Source: Flavobacterium sp. N502536
GTDB taxonomy: Bacteria > Bacteroidota > Bacteroidia > Flavobacteriales > Flavobacteriaceae
Length of the DNA: 64,000 nucleotides
Assembly (NCBI RefSeq): GCF_025947345.1
Contig: NZ_CP110011.1
Span: 4,650,001-4,714,000, forward strand
Reading direction: 5' to 3'
The notes beneath the pieces were generated by a model, which did not search any database, had not been told where the DNA came from, and worked only from the letters and a program-made list of their open reading frames with translations. The translations under genes were made by a program, and so were the position numbers. Numbering within the stretch: position 1 is the first letter of the stretch; each line of letters begins with the position of its first letter. Positions 1-6,480 of the stretch are shown piece after piece.

Positions 1-560
1 TAGGCCGATTTTTGATCCAGTTTATAAACGCCTCTCACAATTAAGGCTTTTTTTCGCAAAACAACTTTTTTACCCAAAGCCGTTTCGTTTCCAAAAAGTT
101 TAAAAGCCAAATCTTCTGACAAGCAGATACTGTTTACATCCGGCAATGCTCCTTTTTGACTGCCTTCTGTAAACTCAAAAGGAAAATATTCAAAAAAGTT
201 TTTTTGAGCTATGGTAATCCTGTCCGACTGCACTTTTTTACCATTAAAATAAAGTATATCATCATCATAGTCTCCGCTCAAATAACAAAAAGATTCTATC
301 TCAGGACTTACAGTCTGTATCGCCGACCCTACCGCTGCCGAGCTTGAAGACCAGTAGGTTGTAGGATTCATTTTATTGGCTACTAAAAATATCTCGTCTT
401 TATTGGGATTCCACTGATCGTACGATTGCTCATCGTTCCAATACAAAATAGCAAAAATTAATCCTGCAATTCCAATGCTCAACCCCAAAACATTCAAAGC
501 TGTAAAAACTTTGTTGTTTTTGATGTGATAAATAAATATGTTGATCCAGTTCTTTAGCAT
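1..560 (-). CDS. ABC transporter permease, FtsX/MacB type (partial)
   Basis: The minus-strand frame starts at the ATG complement 558-560 and runs off the left edge, giving about 186 residues of the N-terminal part. The protein begins MLKNWINIFIYHIKNNKVF, followed by a hydrophobic segment (about residues 18-40) and an extracytoplasmic region with the EYFPFEF / ALPDVNSICLSEDLA pattern. This is the MacB periplasmic-core (MacB_PCD) layout of FtsX-like permeases, which export or act on substrates at the inner membrane without a classical import path. It lies 3 bases after the stop of the ATPase gene, so the two form one operon. The C-terminal FtsX membrane domain is outside the window. The substrate is unknown. 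Confidence 0.85.
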   Translation of the reverse strand, partial: MLKNWINIFIYHIKNNKVFTALNVLGLSIGIAGLIFAILYWNDEQSYDQWNPNKDEIFLVANKMNPTTYWSSSSAAVGSAIQTVSPEIESFCYLSGDYDDDILYFNGKKVQSDRITIAQKNFFEYFPFEFTEGSQKGALPDVNSICLSEDLAFKLFGNETALGKKVVLRKKALIVRGVYKLDQKSA

Positions 561-563
561 GAT

Positions 564-1277
564 TTAGTTGATTGAATTGTTTACTAAAACATCTACATTT
601 CTATGATTCATTTTCTCAGAAAGAATCACTCCGTCTTTCATCACAATTGTTTTTTGCGAAAACGAAGCATCATAATCCGAATGTGTTACCATCAAAATTG
701 TAGCACCGCTCGCATGAAGATCCGTCAATAACTCCATTACTTCGTTACCATTTTTACTGTCCAGATTTCCCGTAGGCTCATCGGCCAAAATAATTTTCGG
801 GTCGTTAATTAAGGCTCTTGCAACGGCCACACGCTGCTGCTGTCCTCCCGAAAGTTGTTGCGGATAATGTTTCAAACGATGTGCAATGCCCAATATAGTG
901 GCAATTTCCTGTACTTTTTTCTTTCGCTCTGCCGAAGGAACATTATTATAAATCAGTGGCAATTCGATATTGTCAAAAACGGATAATTCATCAATTAAAT
1001 TAAAATTCTGAAAAATGAATCCGATATTTTCTTTTCTGGCTTTCGATTTAAATTTCTCTTTCAGCCCAATCATTTCCTGTCCTAACAATTCGTAACTTCC
1101 GCCGGAAGCGCTGTCTAATAATCCGATAATGTTCAATAACGTTGATTTTCCGCTTCCGGATGGTCCCATGATCGACACAAAATCGCCTTCGTTAATGGTT
1201 AATGAAATTTCGCTTAAAGCTTTTGTCTCTACTTCTTCGGTTCTGAAAATTTTTGAAAGCTCTTTAATCCTGATCAT
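564..1277 (-). CDS. ABC transporter ATP-binding protein, LolD/MacB type
   Basis: The 237-residue ATPase has Walker [10 protein letters not shown] at residues 38-46, signature LSGGQQQR near 142, and Walker B IILADEPT near 160, with the TGNLDS D-loop region typical of the LolD/MacB/FtsE clade. This clade powers mechanotransmission by FtsX-like permeases rather than solute import. It is followed after 3 bases by such a permease and is transcribed away from a sigma-54-type regulator. That regulator-kinase-exporter arrangement suggests an envelope-stress or antimicrobial-efflux operon. The exact substrate cannot be read from the sequence. Confidence 0.93.
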   Translation of the reverse strand: MIRIKELSKIFRTEEVETKALSEISLTINEGDFVSIMGPSGSGKSTLLNIIGLLDSASGGSYELLGQEMIGLKEKFKSKARKENIGFIFQNFNLIDELSVFDNIELPLIYNNVPSAERKKKVQEIATILGIAHRLKHYPQQLSGGQQQRVAVARALINDPKIILADEPTGNLDSKNGNEVMELLTDLHASGATILMVTHSDYDASFSQKTIVMKDGVILSEKMNHRNVDVLVNNSIN

Positions 1278-1441
1278 AATAATTTCTTTTTGATGTTTGT
1301 TTTTCTCTCTGAGAATTTTATTGCCGAAGTAAAAAACAGATCCTAAATTAAGATAATAGATAACATAATCTATAAATATCTATTTTTGTTACATTTACCA
1401 GCAATAATGATTCTACTATTTGATGATTTGTTAATGGTAAT

Positions 1442-1456
1442 GTGATTTTCATGCCA
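1442..1456 (-). promoter_or_regulatory. Candidate sigma-54 (-24/-12) promoter of the ABC operon
   Basis: On the minus strand the sequence TGGCATGAAAATCAC has the -24 core TGGCA. Eleven bases on it has a weak -12 element, TCAC where TTGC is the consensus. It lies about 165 bases before the ATPase start and downstream of the inverted repeat at 1518-1533. The adjacent regulator has a sigma-54-activator architecture, which is the main reason to propose it. The -12 match is poor, so confidence is low. Confidence 0.3.
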
Positions 1457-1517
1457 AAAACTTAAAATTTGTAACTGCCTAATTTTAAATTTTTTATTAT
1501 TTAAAAGAATTCAAAAG

Positions 1518-1533
1518 TGTCCAATAATGGACA
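1518..1533. promoter_or_regulatory. Inverted repeat TGTCCA-N4-TGGACA, candidate activator site
   Basis: This is a perfect 6-base inverted repeat with a 4-base spacer, followed at 1540-1546 by another half site (GTCCA). It sits 25 bases before the response-regulator start and about 65-75 bases upstream (minus orientation) of the candidate -24 element of the ABC operon. That distance is right for an upstream activator site bound by a Fis-type HTH dimer. It could serve both autoregulation and activation of the exporter. Confidence 0.5.
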
Positions 1534-1557
1534 GCTTTCGTCCAAAACCGAACAAAA

Positions 1558-2907
1558 ATGAAAAAGACAAATGCTGCAATATTAATCATAGACGATCAGG
1601 AAGACATCCTTTTTGCGTCGAAAGTGTTCCTCAAAAAGTATTTTGAAGACATTTATACGCTCAATAATCCGAAAAAAATTGTCGAATTATTGGCAAAAAA
1701 CAGCATTGATGTGGTCTTATTGGATATGAATTACAGAATAGGTTTTGAAGACGGAAAAGAAGGTTTGTATTTATTGAAGGAAATTAAAACGCTTTCACCA
1801 AAAACCGTTGTGATTTTGATGACTGCTTTTGGCAAAGTCGAAACCGCTGTTGAAGGCTTAAAATCAGGTGCTTTTGATTATATCTTAAAACCCTGGGAAA
1901 ATAAAAAACTGCTGGAATCTGTCAAACAGGCTGTCGACAAATCCCGAAAAGAACAAAAGAAAACCAGAAATATCGAAGTTGAAAATGACTTTTTTATAGG
2001 TACTTCCGAAATCATCAAAAAATCTTATTCTCTGGCCGACAAAGTGGCGAAAACGGATGCCAACGTGCTTATTTTAGGTGAAAACGGAACCGGTAAATTT
2101 GTTTTGGCGCACCACATTTTTAGCCAGTCTGAAAGGAAAAACAATCCTTTTGTAGCGGTTGACCTCGGAGCCTTAAACGCGAACATTTTTGAAAGCGAAC
2201 TGTTTGGTTATGCCAAAGGTGCTTTTACAGATGCTAAAACGGATACACCCGGACGTTTTGAAATGGCTCAGAACGGAACTATATTTTTGGACGAAATTGG
2301 AAATGTACCCTTGCATTTACAATCGAAATTGCTGCAGGTGATTCAAACAAAAACGGTGACAAGGCTGGGAGAAACCAAAGCACGTCCTTTAAATGTGCGC
2401 ATCATCACAGCAACCAATCTCAACCTGAAGCTGGAAGTTGCCGATAAAAACTTTAGAGAAGATTTGTACTATCGTATCAATACGATGGAAATCGTTCTGC
2501 CTCCTTTGCGGGAACGCAACGAAGATAAAATTCCGCTGGCCCATTACCTGCTCGATAAAATGATTGCCAAATACGACCGAACAGCCATTCAGTTTGATAA
2601 AAAAGTACTCGAACAAATTGAAAAGCACGCCTGGAATGGAAATATCAGGGAAATGGAGAATAAAATTGAACGTGCCGTTATTCTGTGTGAAAACAATAAA
2701 ATAACTACGTCCGATTTAGATTTAGAGATCATAACCCCATACGATGAAAATCCAGACGATATTCAGCTTTCTTCCGTCGAAAAAGCTGCAGTCGAAAAAG
2801 CTCTACTCAAAAACAACAATAATATCAGCAAAACGGCCGAAGAATTGGGCTTGTCCAGAGGTTCTTTGTACCGTCGTTTAGAAAAGTACAACATCAATAT
2901 CAACTAA
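1558..2907 (+). CDS. Sigma-54-dependent response regulator (NtrC family)
   Basis: 449 residues in three domains. The receiver domain has acidic pocket DD at 12-13 and phospho-acceptor D56 in LLDMNY. The AAA+ sigma-54-interaction domain has Walker A GENGTGKF near 179, FLDEIG Walker B, and a GAFTDA loop where GAFTGA is usual. The C-terminal Fis-type HTH is KTAEELGLSRGSLYRRLEKY. Such proteins bind an upstream site and use ATP to open sigma-54 promoters. The gene is one base from the following histidine kinase and divergent from the ABC exporter, so the three units are probably one signalling module. The GAFTGA loop substitution (G to D) is visible and may alter sigma-54 contact. Confidence 0.93.
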   Translation: MKKTNAAILIIDDQEDILFASKVFLKKYFEDIYTLNNPKKIVELLAKNSIDVVLLDMNYRIGFEDGKEGLYLLKEIKTLSPKTVVILMTAFGKVETAVEGLKSGAFDYILKPWENKKLLESVKQAVDKSRKEQKKTRNIEVENDFFIGTSEIIKKSYSLADKVAKTDANVLILGENGTGKFVLAHHIFSQSERKNNPFVAVDLGALNANIFESELFGYAKGAFTDAKTDTPGRFEMAQNGTIFLDEIGNVPLHLQSKLLQVIQTKTVTRLGETKARPLNVRIITATNLNLKLEVADKNFREDLYYRINTMEIVLPPLRERNEDKIPLAHYLLDKMIAKYDRTAIQFDKKVLEQIEKHAWNGNIREMENKIERAVILCENNKITTSDLDLEIITPYDENPDDIQLSSVEKAAVEKALLKNNNNISKTAEELGLSRGSLYRRLEKYNININ

Positions 2908-2908
2908 T

Positions 2909-4240
2909 ATGTTTAGAACCTTCCAAACCTATAAACTGCTGTTTTTAAGATTGATTCTGATTGTTGCCATGATCGAAATCTCTCTGTATTTTTTTAAGAA
3001 AGAGTTGCTCTTTACGGGAATATTTGGTCTTTTTGTTGTCTTTCTGCTCGTCCGCGAAATGTACTTTTATGTTCGTAATTTTGTTTTGCTCTACAACAGA
3101 ACGATCTCTTCTATACTACAAAATGATTTCGGATCAGACTTTTCGCAGCATAAGTACAATAAAAACTACCACGAATTATTTCTCTTGTACGATACCTTAA
3201 AAAGCAAACAGAATGAGCAGATTTCCAAAGACATTGTCTATCGTTCGATCTTAAACAATATTGAAACCGGGATTGTAATTCTGCAAAAAGAAGAAAAGGA
3301 ATGGGATATTTTTTTGATGAACGATTATTTTTCTTCCCATTTTAGCGTTCCAAAAGTGTCCAAATGGAAATACCTCAAAGATCAGCTACCCTCGTTGTGC
3401 GAGATTATTGAAGCAGATGATTTTCAGGAAATCAAAACTTCCTTAGAAATTCGAGTAAGAGAACAAAACATGCAGACCTTTGTTTTACAGGCTTCGCGAA
3501 CAGAAATTTTCGGGAAAGATTATTTTATCGTTTTACTGGATTCGATTCAGAATGTTGTAGAGAAAAAAGAGAAAGATGCCTGGGTCAATTTAATGAAAGT
3601 CATTTCGCATGAGCTTCTAAATTCGATCACGCCAATTCGCTCGATCTGCCAAAACTTACAAGATCTGGTCGATCAGGATACCATGTCGGCGGAAGATTTA
3701 GAAGATGTCAAAAATAGCGTTGAAACCATGCTCAGACGAAGCGATCATCTGCAAAAGTTTGTTGAAGGCTATCGAAAACTGGCGATGCTGCCAAGCCCCA
3801 AAAAAGAGAAAGCTGATTTACAACTTCTGATGTACAATTGTCTTCAAATTATGGCTCCTCTGTTCAAAGAAAAAGACATTGAAGTGGTCAACACCATTAC
3901 TTCCAAACACTGGATTACGATCGATTCGCAACAAATCGAACAGGTTTTTATTAACCTTTTGACCAACTGTATCTATGCTCTAAAAGATGCCACAAAAAAG
4001 ACCGTAGCTGTGTCAGCAGAAATCAAAGAAAACAGAGTCTTCATTAAAATTACCGATACCGGAAACGGAATTGAAAAAGAGATTGAAAACAAAGTATTCC
4101 TTCCTTTTTTCACCACCCGAACTGAAGGCGCCGGCATTGGTTTAACGCTCTCCAAAAACATCATTGAGGCACATGGCGGCTATATCACCCATCGGAACGA
4201 AAATGGCAAAACTACTTTTGAAATTTGTTTGCTTGAATAA
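2909..4240 (+). CDS. Sensor histidine kinase
   Basis: 443 residues. Two N-terminal membrane segments lie at about residues 10-25 and 32-58 with almost no periplasmic loop, so sensing is likely within the membrane or cytoplasm. A PAS-like stretch follows. The H-box is VISHELLNSITPIRSI (phospho-acceptor His near 232), the N-box is FINLLTNCIYAL, the G1 box is DTGNGI, and the G2 box is GAGIGLTLSKNIIEAHGG. The start codon follows the regulator stop by one base, which suggests translational coupling. It should phosphorylate the preceding NtrC-type regulator. The signal is unknown. Confidence 0.93.
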   Translation: MFRTFQTYKLLFLRLILIVAMIEISLYFFKKELLFTGIFGLFVVFLLVREMYFYVRNFVLLYNRTISSILQNDFGSDFSQHKYNKNYHELFLLYDTLKSKQNEQISKDIVYRSILNNIETGIVILQKEEKEWDIFLMNDYFSSHFSVPKVSKWKYLKDQLPSLCEIIEADDFQEIKTSLEIRVREQNMQTFVLQASRTEIFGKDYFIVLLDSIQNVVEKKEKDAWVNLMKVISHELLNSITPIRSICQNLQDLVDQDTMSAEDLEDVKNSVETMLRRSDHLQKFVEGYRKLAMLPSPKKEKADLQLLMYNCLQIMAPLFKEKDIEVVNTITSKHWITIDSQQIEQVFINLLTNCIYALKDATKKTVAVSAEIKENRVFIKITDTGNGIEKEIENKVFLPFFTTRTEGAGIGLTLSKNIIEAHGGYITHRNENGKTTFEICLLE

Positions 4241-4331
4241 CAATTCAATAGTTAAAAAGGGAAAGTCTTTAACTATCATCATCAACTCCGGAGCACTAAC
4301 CTATCCTTGTAAGCCAAAAGCATATGGAATT

Positions 4332-5048
4332 TTAATGTTTTATTACTAAATCAATTAATGTTCCAACAATCATAATGGCCAATGAAAATGTTATCATCCC
4401 TAAAATGTAGGCAAAAAAGGCTTTAATATAAGAAGATGCTTTTCCTCTGTCATAAAAATTTCCAATAGCCCAAGTGAAGTAAATAAATGCCGCAATTCCG
4501 GCAAATTGCATTATATTTAAATGTGTCAGACCATAAACAAGACCAAAAATGGCGTAAATTAACATCCCTATTCCCATTACGAAACATAGAAGAATTAATA
4601 TTTCAAATATGTTATAATCTCGTTTTTTGAAAAATAGTTTTGTCCACAATGCGATGAATATCCCCATCATTATATTGGAATAACCTAAATTCACCTGAAC
4701 CCATTTTAAAATAGTACTTGTTGTCGTTTTCTGACTGTCAAGGTAATTCATATAACCATCCTGGAAATGAAAAAAATGATTACTTACGGAATAAATTAAG
4801 GAAGTAACAATAATAAAAATGATAGGCTTAACCAATCGGCTTCTGTTTTCAGTAAGATAATTTCTGATATTTTGCCCCGGGTTTATTATAAGTTCTTTAA
4901 TGGTATATAATATTCCACGTTCAAAATGCAAAACGTGTTCAATTTCGTGAACGATATAGTGTCCGTTGATCCTTTTGAGTGTTTTGGGCTGTCCACAATC
5001 TGGACAAAAATTAGAATTTAATTCGGTGTTACAGTTTAGGCAGTTCAT
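4332..5048 (-). CDS. DUF3667 membrane protein with N-terminal zinc ribbon
   Basis: 238 residues. The N terminus has two CxxC pairs (CLNC at 3-6, CPDC at 16-19), a zinc-ribbon shape. A conserved HFERGILYTIKELIINPG block follows, then RSRLVKPIIF and about five hydrophobic membrane segments. This matches the DUF3667 family, common in Bacteroidota and of unknown function. It stands alone, convergent with the kinase gene 91 bases away, with no obvious partner. The start at the ATG complement 5046-5048 puts the zinc ribbon at the very N terminus. Confidence 0.85.
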   Translation of the reverse strand: MNCLNCNTELNSNFCPDCGQPKTLKRINGHYIVHEIEHVLHFERGILYTIKELIINPGQNIRNYLTENRSRLVKPIIFIIVTSLIYSVSNHFFHFQDGYMNYLDSQKTTTSTILKWVQVNLGYSNIMMGIFIALWTKLFFKKRDYNIFEILILLCFVMGIGMLIYAIFGLVYGLTHLNIMQFAGIAAFIYFTWAIGNFYDRGKASSYIKAFFAYILGMITFSLAIMIVGTLIDLVIKH

Positions 5049-5190
5049 TTTTTTGGTTAAATATTTTGGTCTTTTTTTTATTTGTAGTCAGTTCGATAAA
5101 ATTGTCACTAACTAGTTTATCCCCCTTATAAAATGTCATCAATACAACTAAATAGGGTTGTATTTTCGCAATTGATATGAGTGTTTGCTT

Positions 5191-5300
5191 TTATACAAGG
5201 CTAAAATACAAAAAAAGCCAATACTCATAACATTGACATTTGTTGATTACTTTATCGGTTTTAGCATTGCGAAACAAAAGACTATTTGGGTATTAAATTC
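5191..5300. repeat. Left boundary of duplicated unit, copy A
   Basis: About 110 bases match 17386-17495 without indels (constant offset 12195) and with only a handful of substitutions, for example the shared block AGCCAATACTCATAACATTG. The match stops sharply at the shared ...GGGTATTAAATTC. It marks the left end of each tandem unit and shows that the duplicated segment began here. Confidence 0.9.
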
Positions 5301-5375
5301 TAGATATTACATTTTTTTTCATTGTCTCATTTGATTCGTCAAGATATAGCAGAAATATTTTAAGCTTATTAGGAA

Positions 5376-5420
5376 TAAAAAAAAGAAGAGACGACCAACA
5401 TGTCGTCTCTTCTTTTTTTT
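5376..5420. terminator. Hairpin terminator
   Basis: The stem AAGAAGAGACGAC / GTCGTCTCTTCTT has a 6-base loop and is flanked by A-run and T-run, so it would work in both directions. No gene ends next to it. It may be the trailer of a lost gene at the end of the duplicated cassette. Confidence 0.75.
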
Positions 5421-5601
5421 AAAATTTACAATTTCATATCCTTTTTTAAGTGGTTGTATCTCTATTTTGTAAAAACACCTAAATAAGAAACAATACCAAT
5501 CTGGTACATTATCAATTCTTCAAGACATTTCTAAAGAATTAACAATAACAATCCTATACAAATTATAACACATGTGATATAGCGATTCTGCAGTTTATAT
5601 C

Positions 5602-5620
5602 TTCAGTTTCATAAACTGAA
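5602..5620. promoter_or_regulatory. Candidate operator TTCAGTTT-CAT-AAACTGAA
   Basis: This is a perfect 8-base inverted repeat with a 3-base centre. It ends 5 bases before the ATG at 5626 that would start the full-length HTH gene. The position and symmetry suggest an autoregulatory site for the XRE-type regulator that follows. Confidence 0.45.
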
Positions 5621-5666
5621 AAAAGATGAAACTAAATCCAGAAAATTAATCTTCGACCTAAAAGGT

Positions 5667-5888
5667 TTGGAGTTGCTTGCAAAACGACTAAAAGAAATAC
5701 ACTCTGAAAAGGATATATCTCAGGAAGAACTGGCTTATCGTTCTGAAATAACGTTATCTCAAATTGCTAGAATTGAGACTGTCAAAATAAATCCAACTGT
5801 TAGTACAATATTAAAAATCGCCAGAGCCTTAGAAGTTCAACCTAGCGAATTATTTAATTTTGAATTACCTCCAGTCAAAAATGAATAA
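5667..5888 (+). CDS. XRE-family helix-turn-helix regulator
   Basis: A 73-residue protein that is almost all HTH domain: RLKEIHSEKDISQEELAYRSEI, then LSQIARIETVKINPTVSTILKIARAL. The frame as given starts at a TTG with no ribosome site. An ATG at 5626 (MKLNPE...) would read into this frame if the A-run at 5642-5645 had one more base, giving about 87 residues and a start just after the palindrome at 5602-5620. I consider that start more natural, but it needs the sequence corrected. It is a DNA-binding protein of the small Cro/CI type, convergent with the toxin cassette. Whether it regulates the cassette is not known. Confidence 0.8.
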   Translation: MELLAKRLKEIHSEKDISQEELAYRSEITLSQIARIETVKINPTVSTILKIARALEVQPSELFNFELPPVKNE

Positions 5889-5907
5889 GTAAAAAAATAT
5901 TAAAACT

Positions 5908-5937
5908 AAAAAGCCATTCATAAAGAATGGCTTTTTC
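5908..5937. terminator. Bidirectional hairpin terminator
   Basis: The stem AAAAAGCCATTC / GAATGGCTTTTT with loop ATAAA lies between the convergent HTH gene and the lipoprotein at the end of cassette A. Its A-run and T-run allow termination on both strands. Confidence 0.85.
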
Positions 5938-5986
5938 AATCATTTTGTAATTAAAAATATAAAAAAGTTCAAAATACTTTTAAAAT

Positions 5987-6480
5987 TTATATTCCTTGAA
6001 TTATTTTAAAATCATCAATCTCAATTTTATTAGATTCAGGGTCAAACATTTTAACTTTAATACTACGATTTTTTAAAATTAAATAATTATCATATTCCTT
6101 TACAAATTTATTATCATTGTTTTTTTTATGGTATTTGATTGAAATCACCGCTAATCCATAACCTTCACTGTCCAATTTAATATTTTTGTCTGTTATTAAA
6201 CTTTGCCATAGCATAGATTTATTTGTGTGTCTCAAAACAAGCCCATTTTCAATGTTAAATTTGTTAATATCTGTAAAATCAATTTTACTATTTTCAATTG
6301 ATAAAGGATAAAATTCCAAATATCTTATAGAGCCTGTTGAATTAGGAGTAAATCGAATAATTCCATACCCCTCATAGATCTCTAGTAAGTCTATTAAGTT
6401 AATGACTTCTTTTGAATCTTTTTTATTCGAACATCCTATCAGTAACATACTGATTGTTATAAAAAAATAGCTAGTCTCAT
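5987..6480 (-). CDS. Small lipoprotein, candidate immunity protein of cassette A
   Basis: From the ATG complement 6478-6480 the frame reads MRLAIFF. If the A-run at 6461-6467 had one more base it would continue ITISMLLIGCSNKKDS, an ideal lipoprotein signal with lipobox LIGC. The rest runs without a break to the stop at 5987, about 164 residues, with no family I recognise. In the sequence as given this part is fused to the toxin frame, which I take to be an artefact of the shortened run. It starts inside the toxin's 3' end, and this tight overlap is typical of toxin-immunity pairs. Immunity is an inference from position. Confidence 0.6.

Larger units (their letters stand above)
5049..5601. other. 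Intergenic region without a recognisable gene
   Basis: AT-rich spacer. It holds the left boundary repeat of the duplicated cassette (5191-5300), a strong hairpin terminator (5376-5420), and a small inverted repeat TACCA-ATC-TGGTA near 5490-5505. No reading frame with a plausible start and codon use was seen on either strand. The stretch 5049-5190 is probably the upstream region of the DUF3667 gene. Confidence 0.6.

Noticed and set aside
5191..5300. Boundary repeat as an insertion sequence end or attachment site
   Set aside because: No inverted partner, no integrase or transposase and no tRNA nearby; the tandem duplication explains its two copies.
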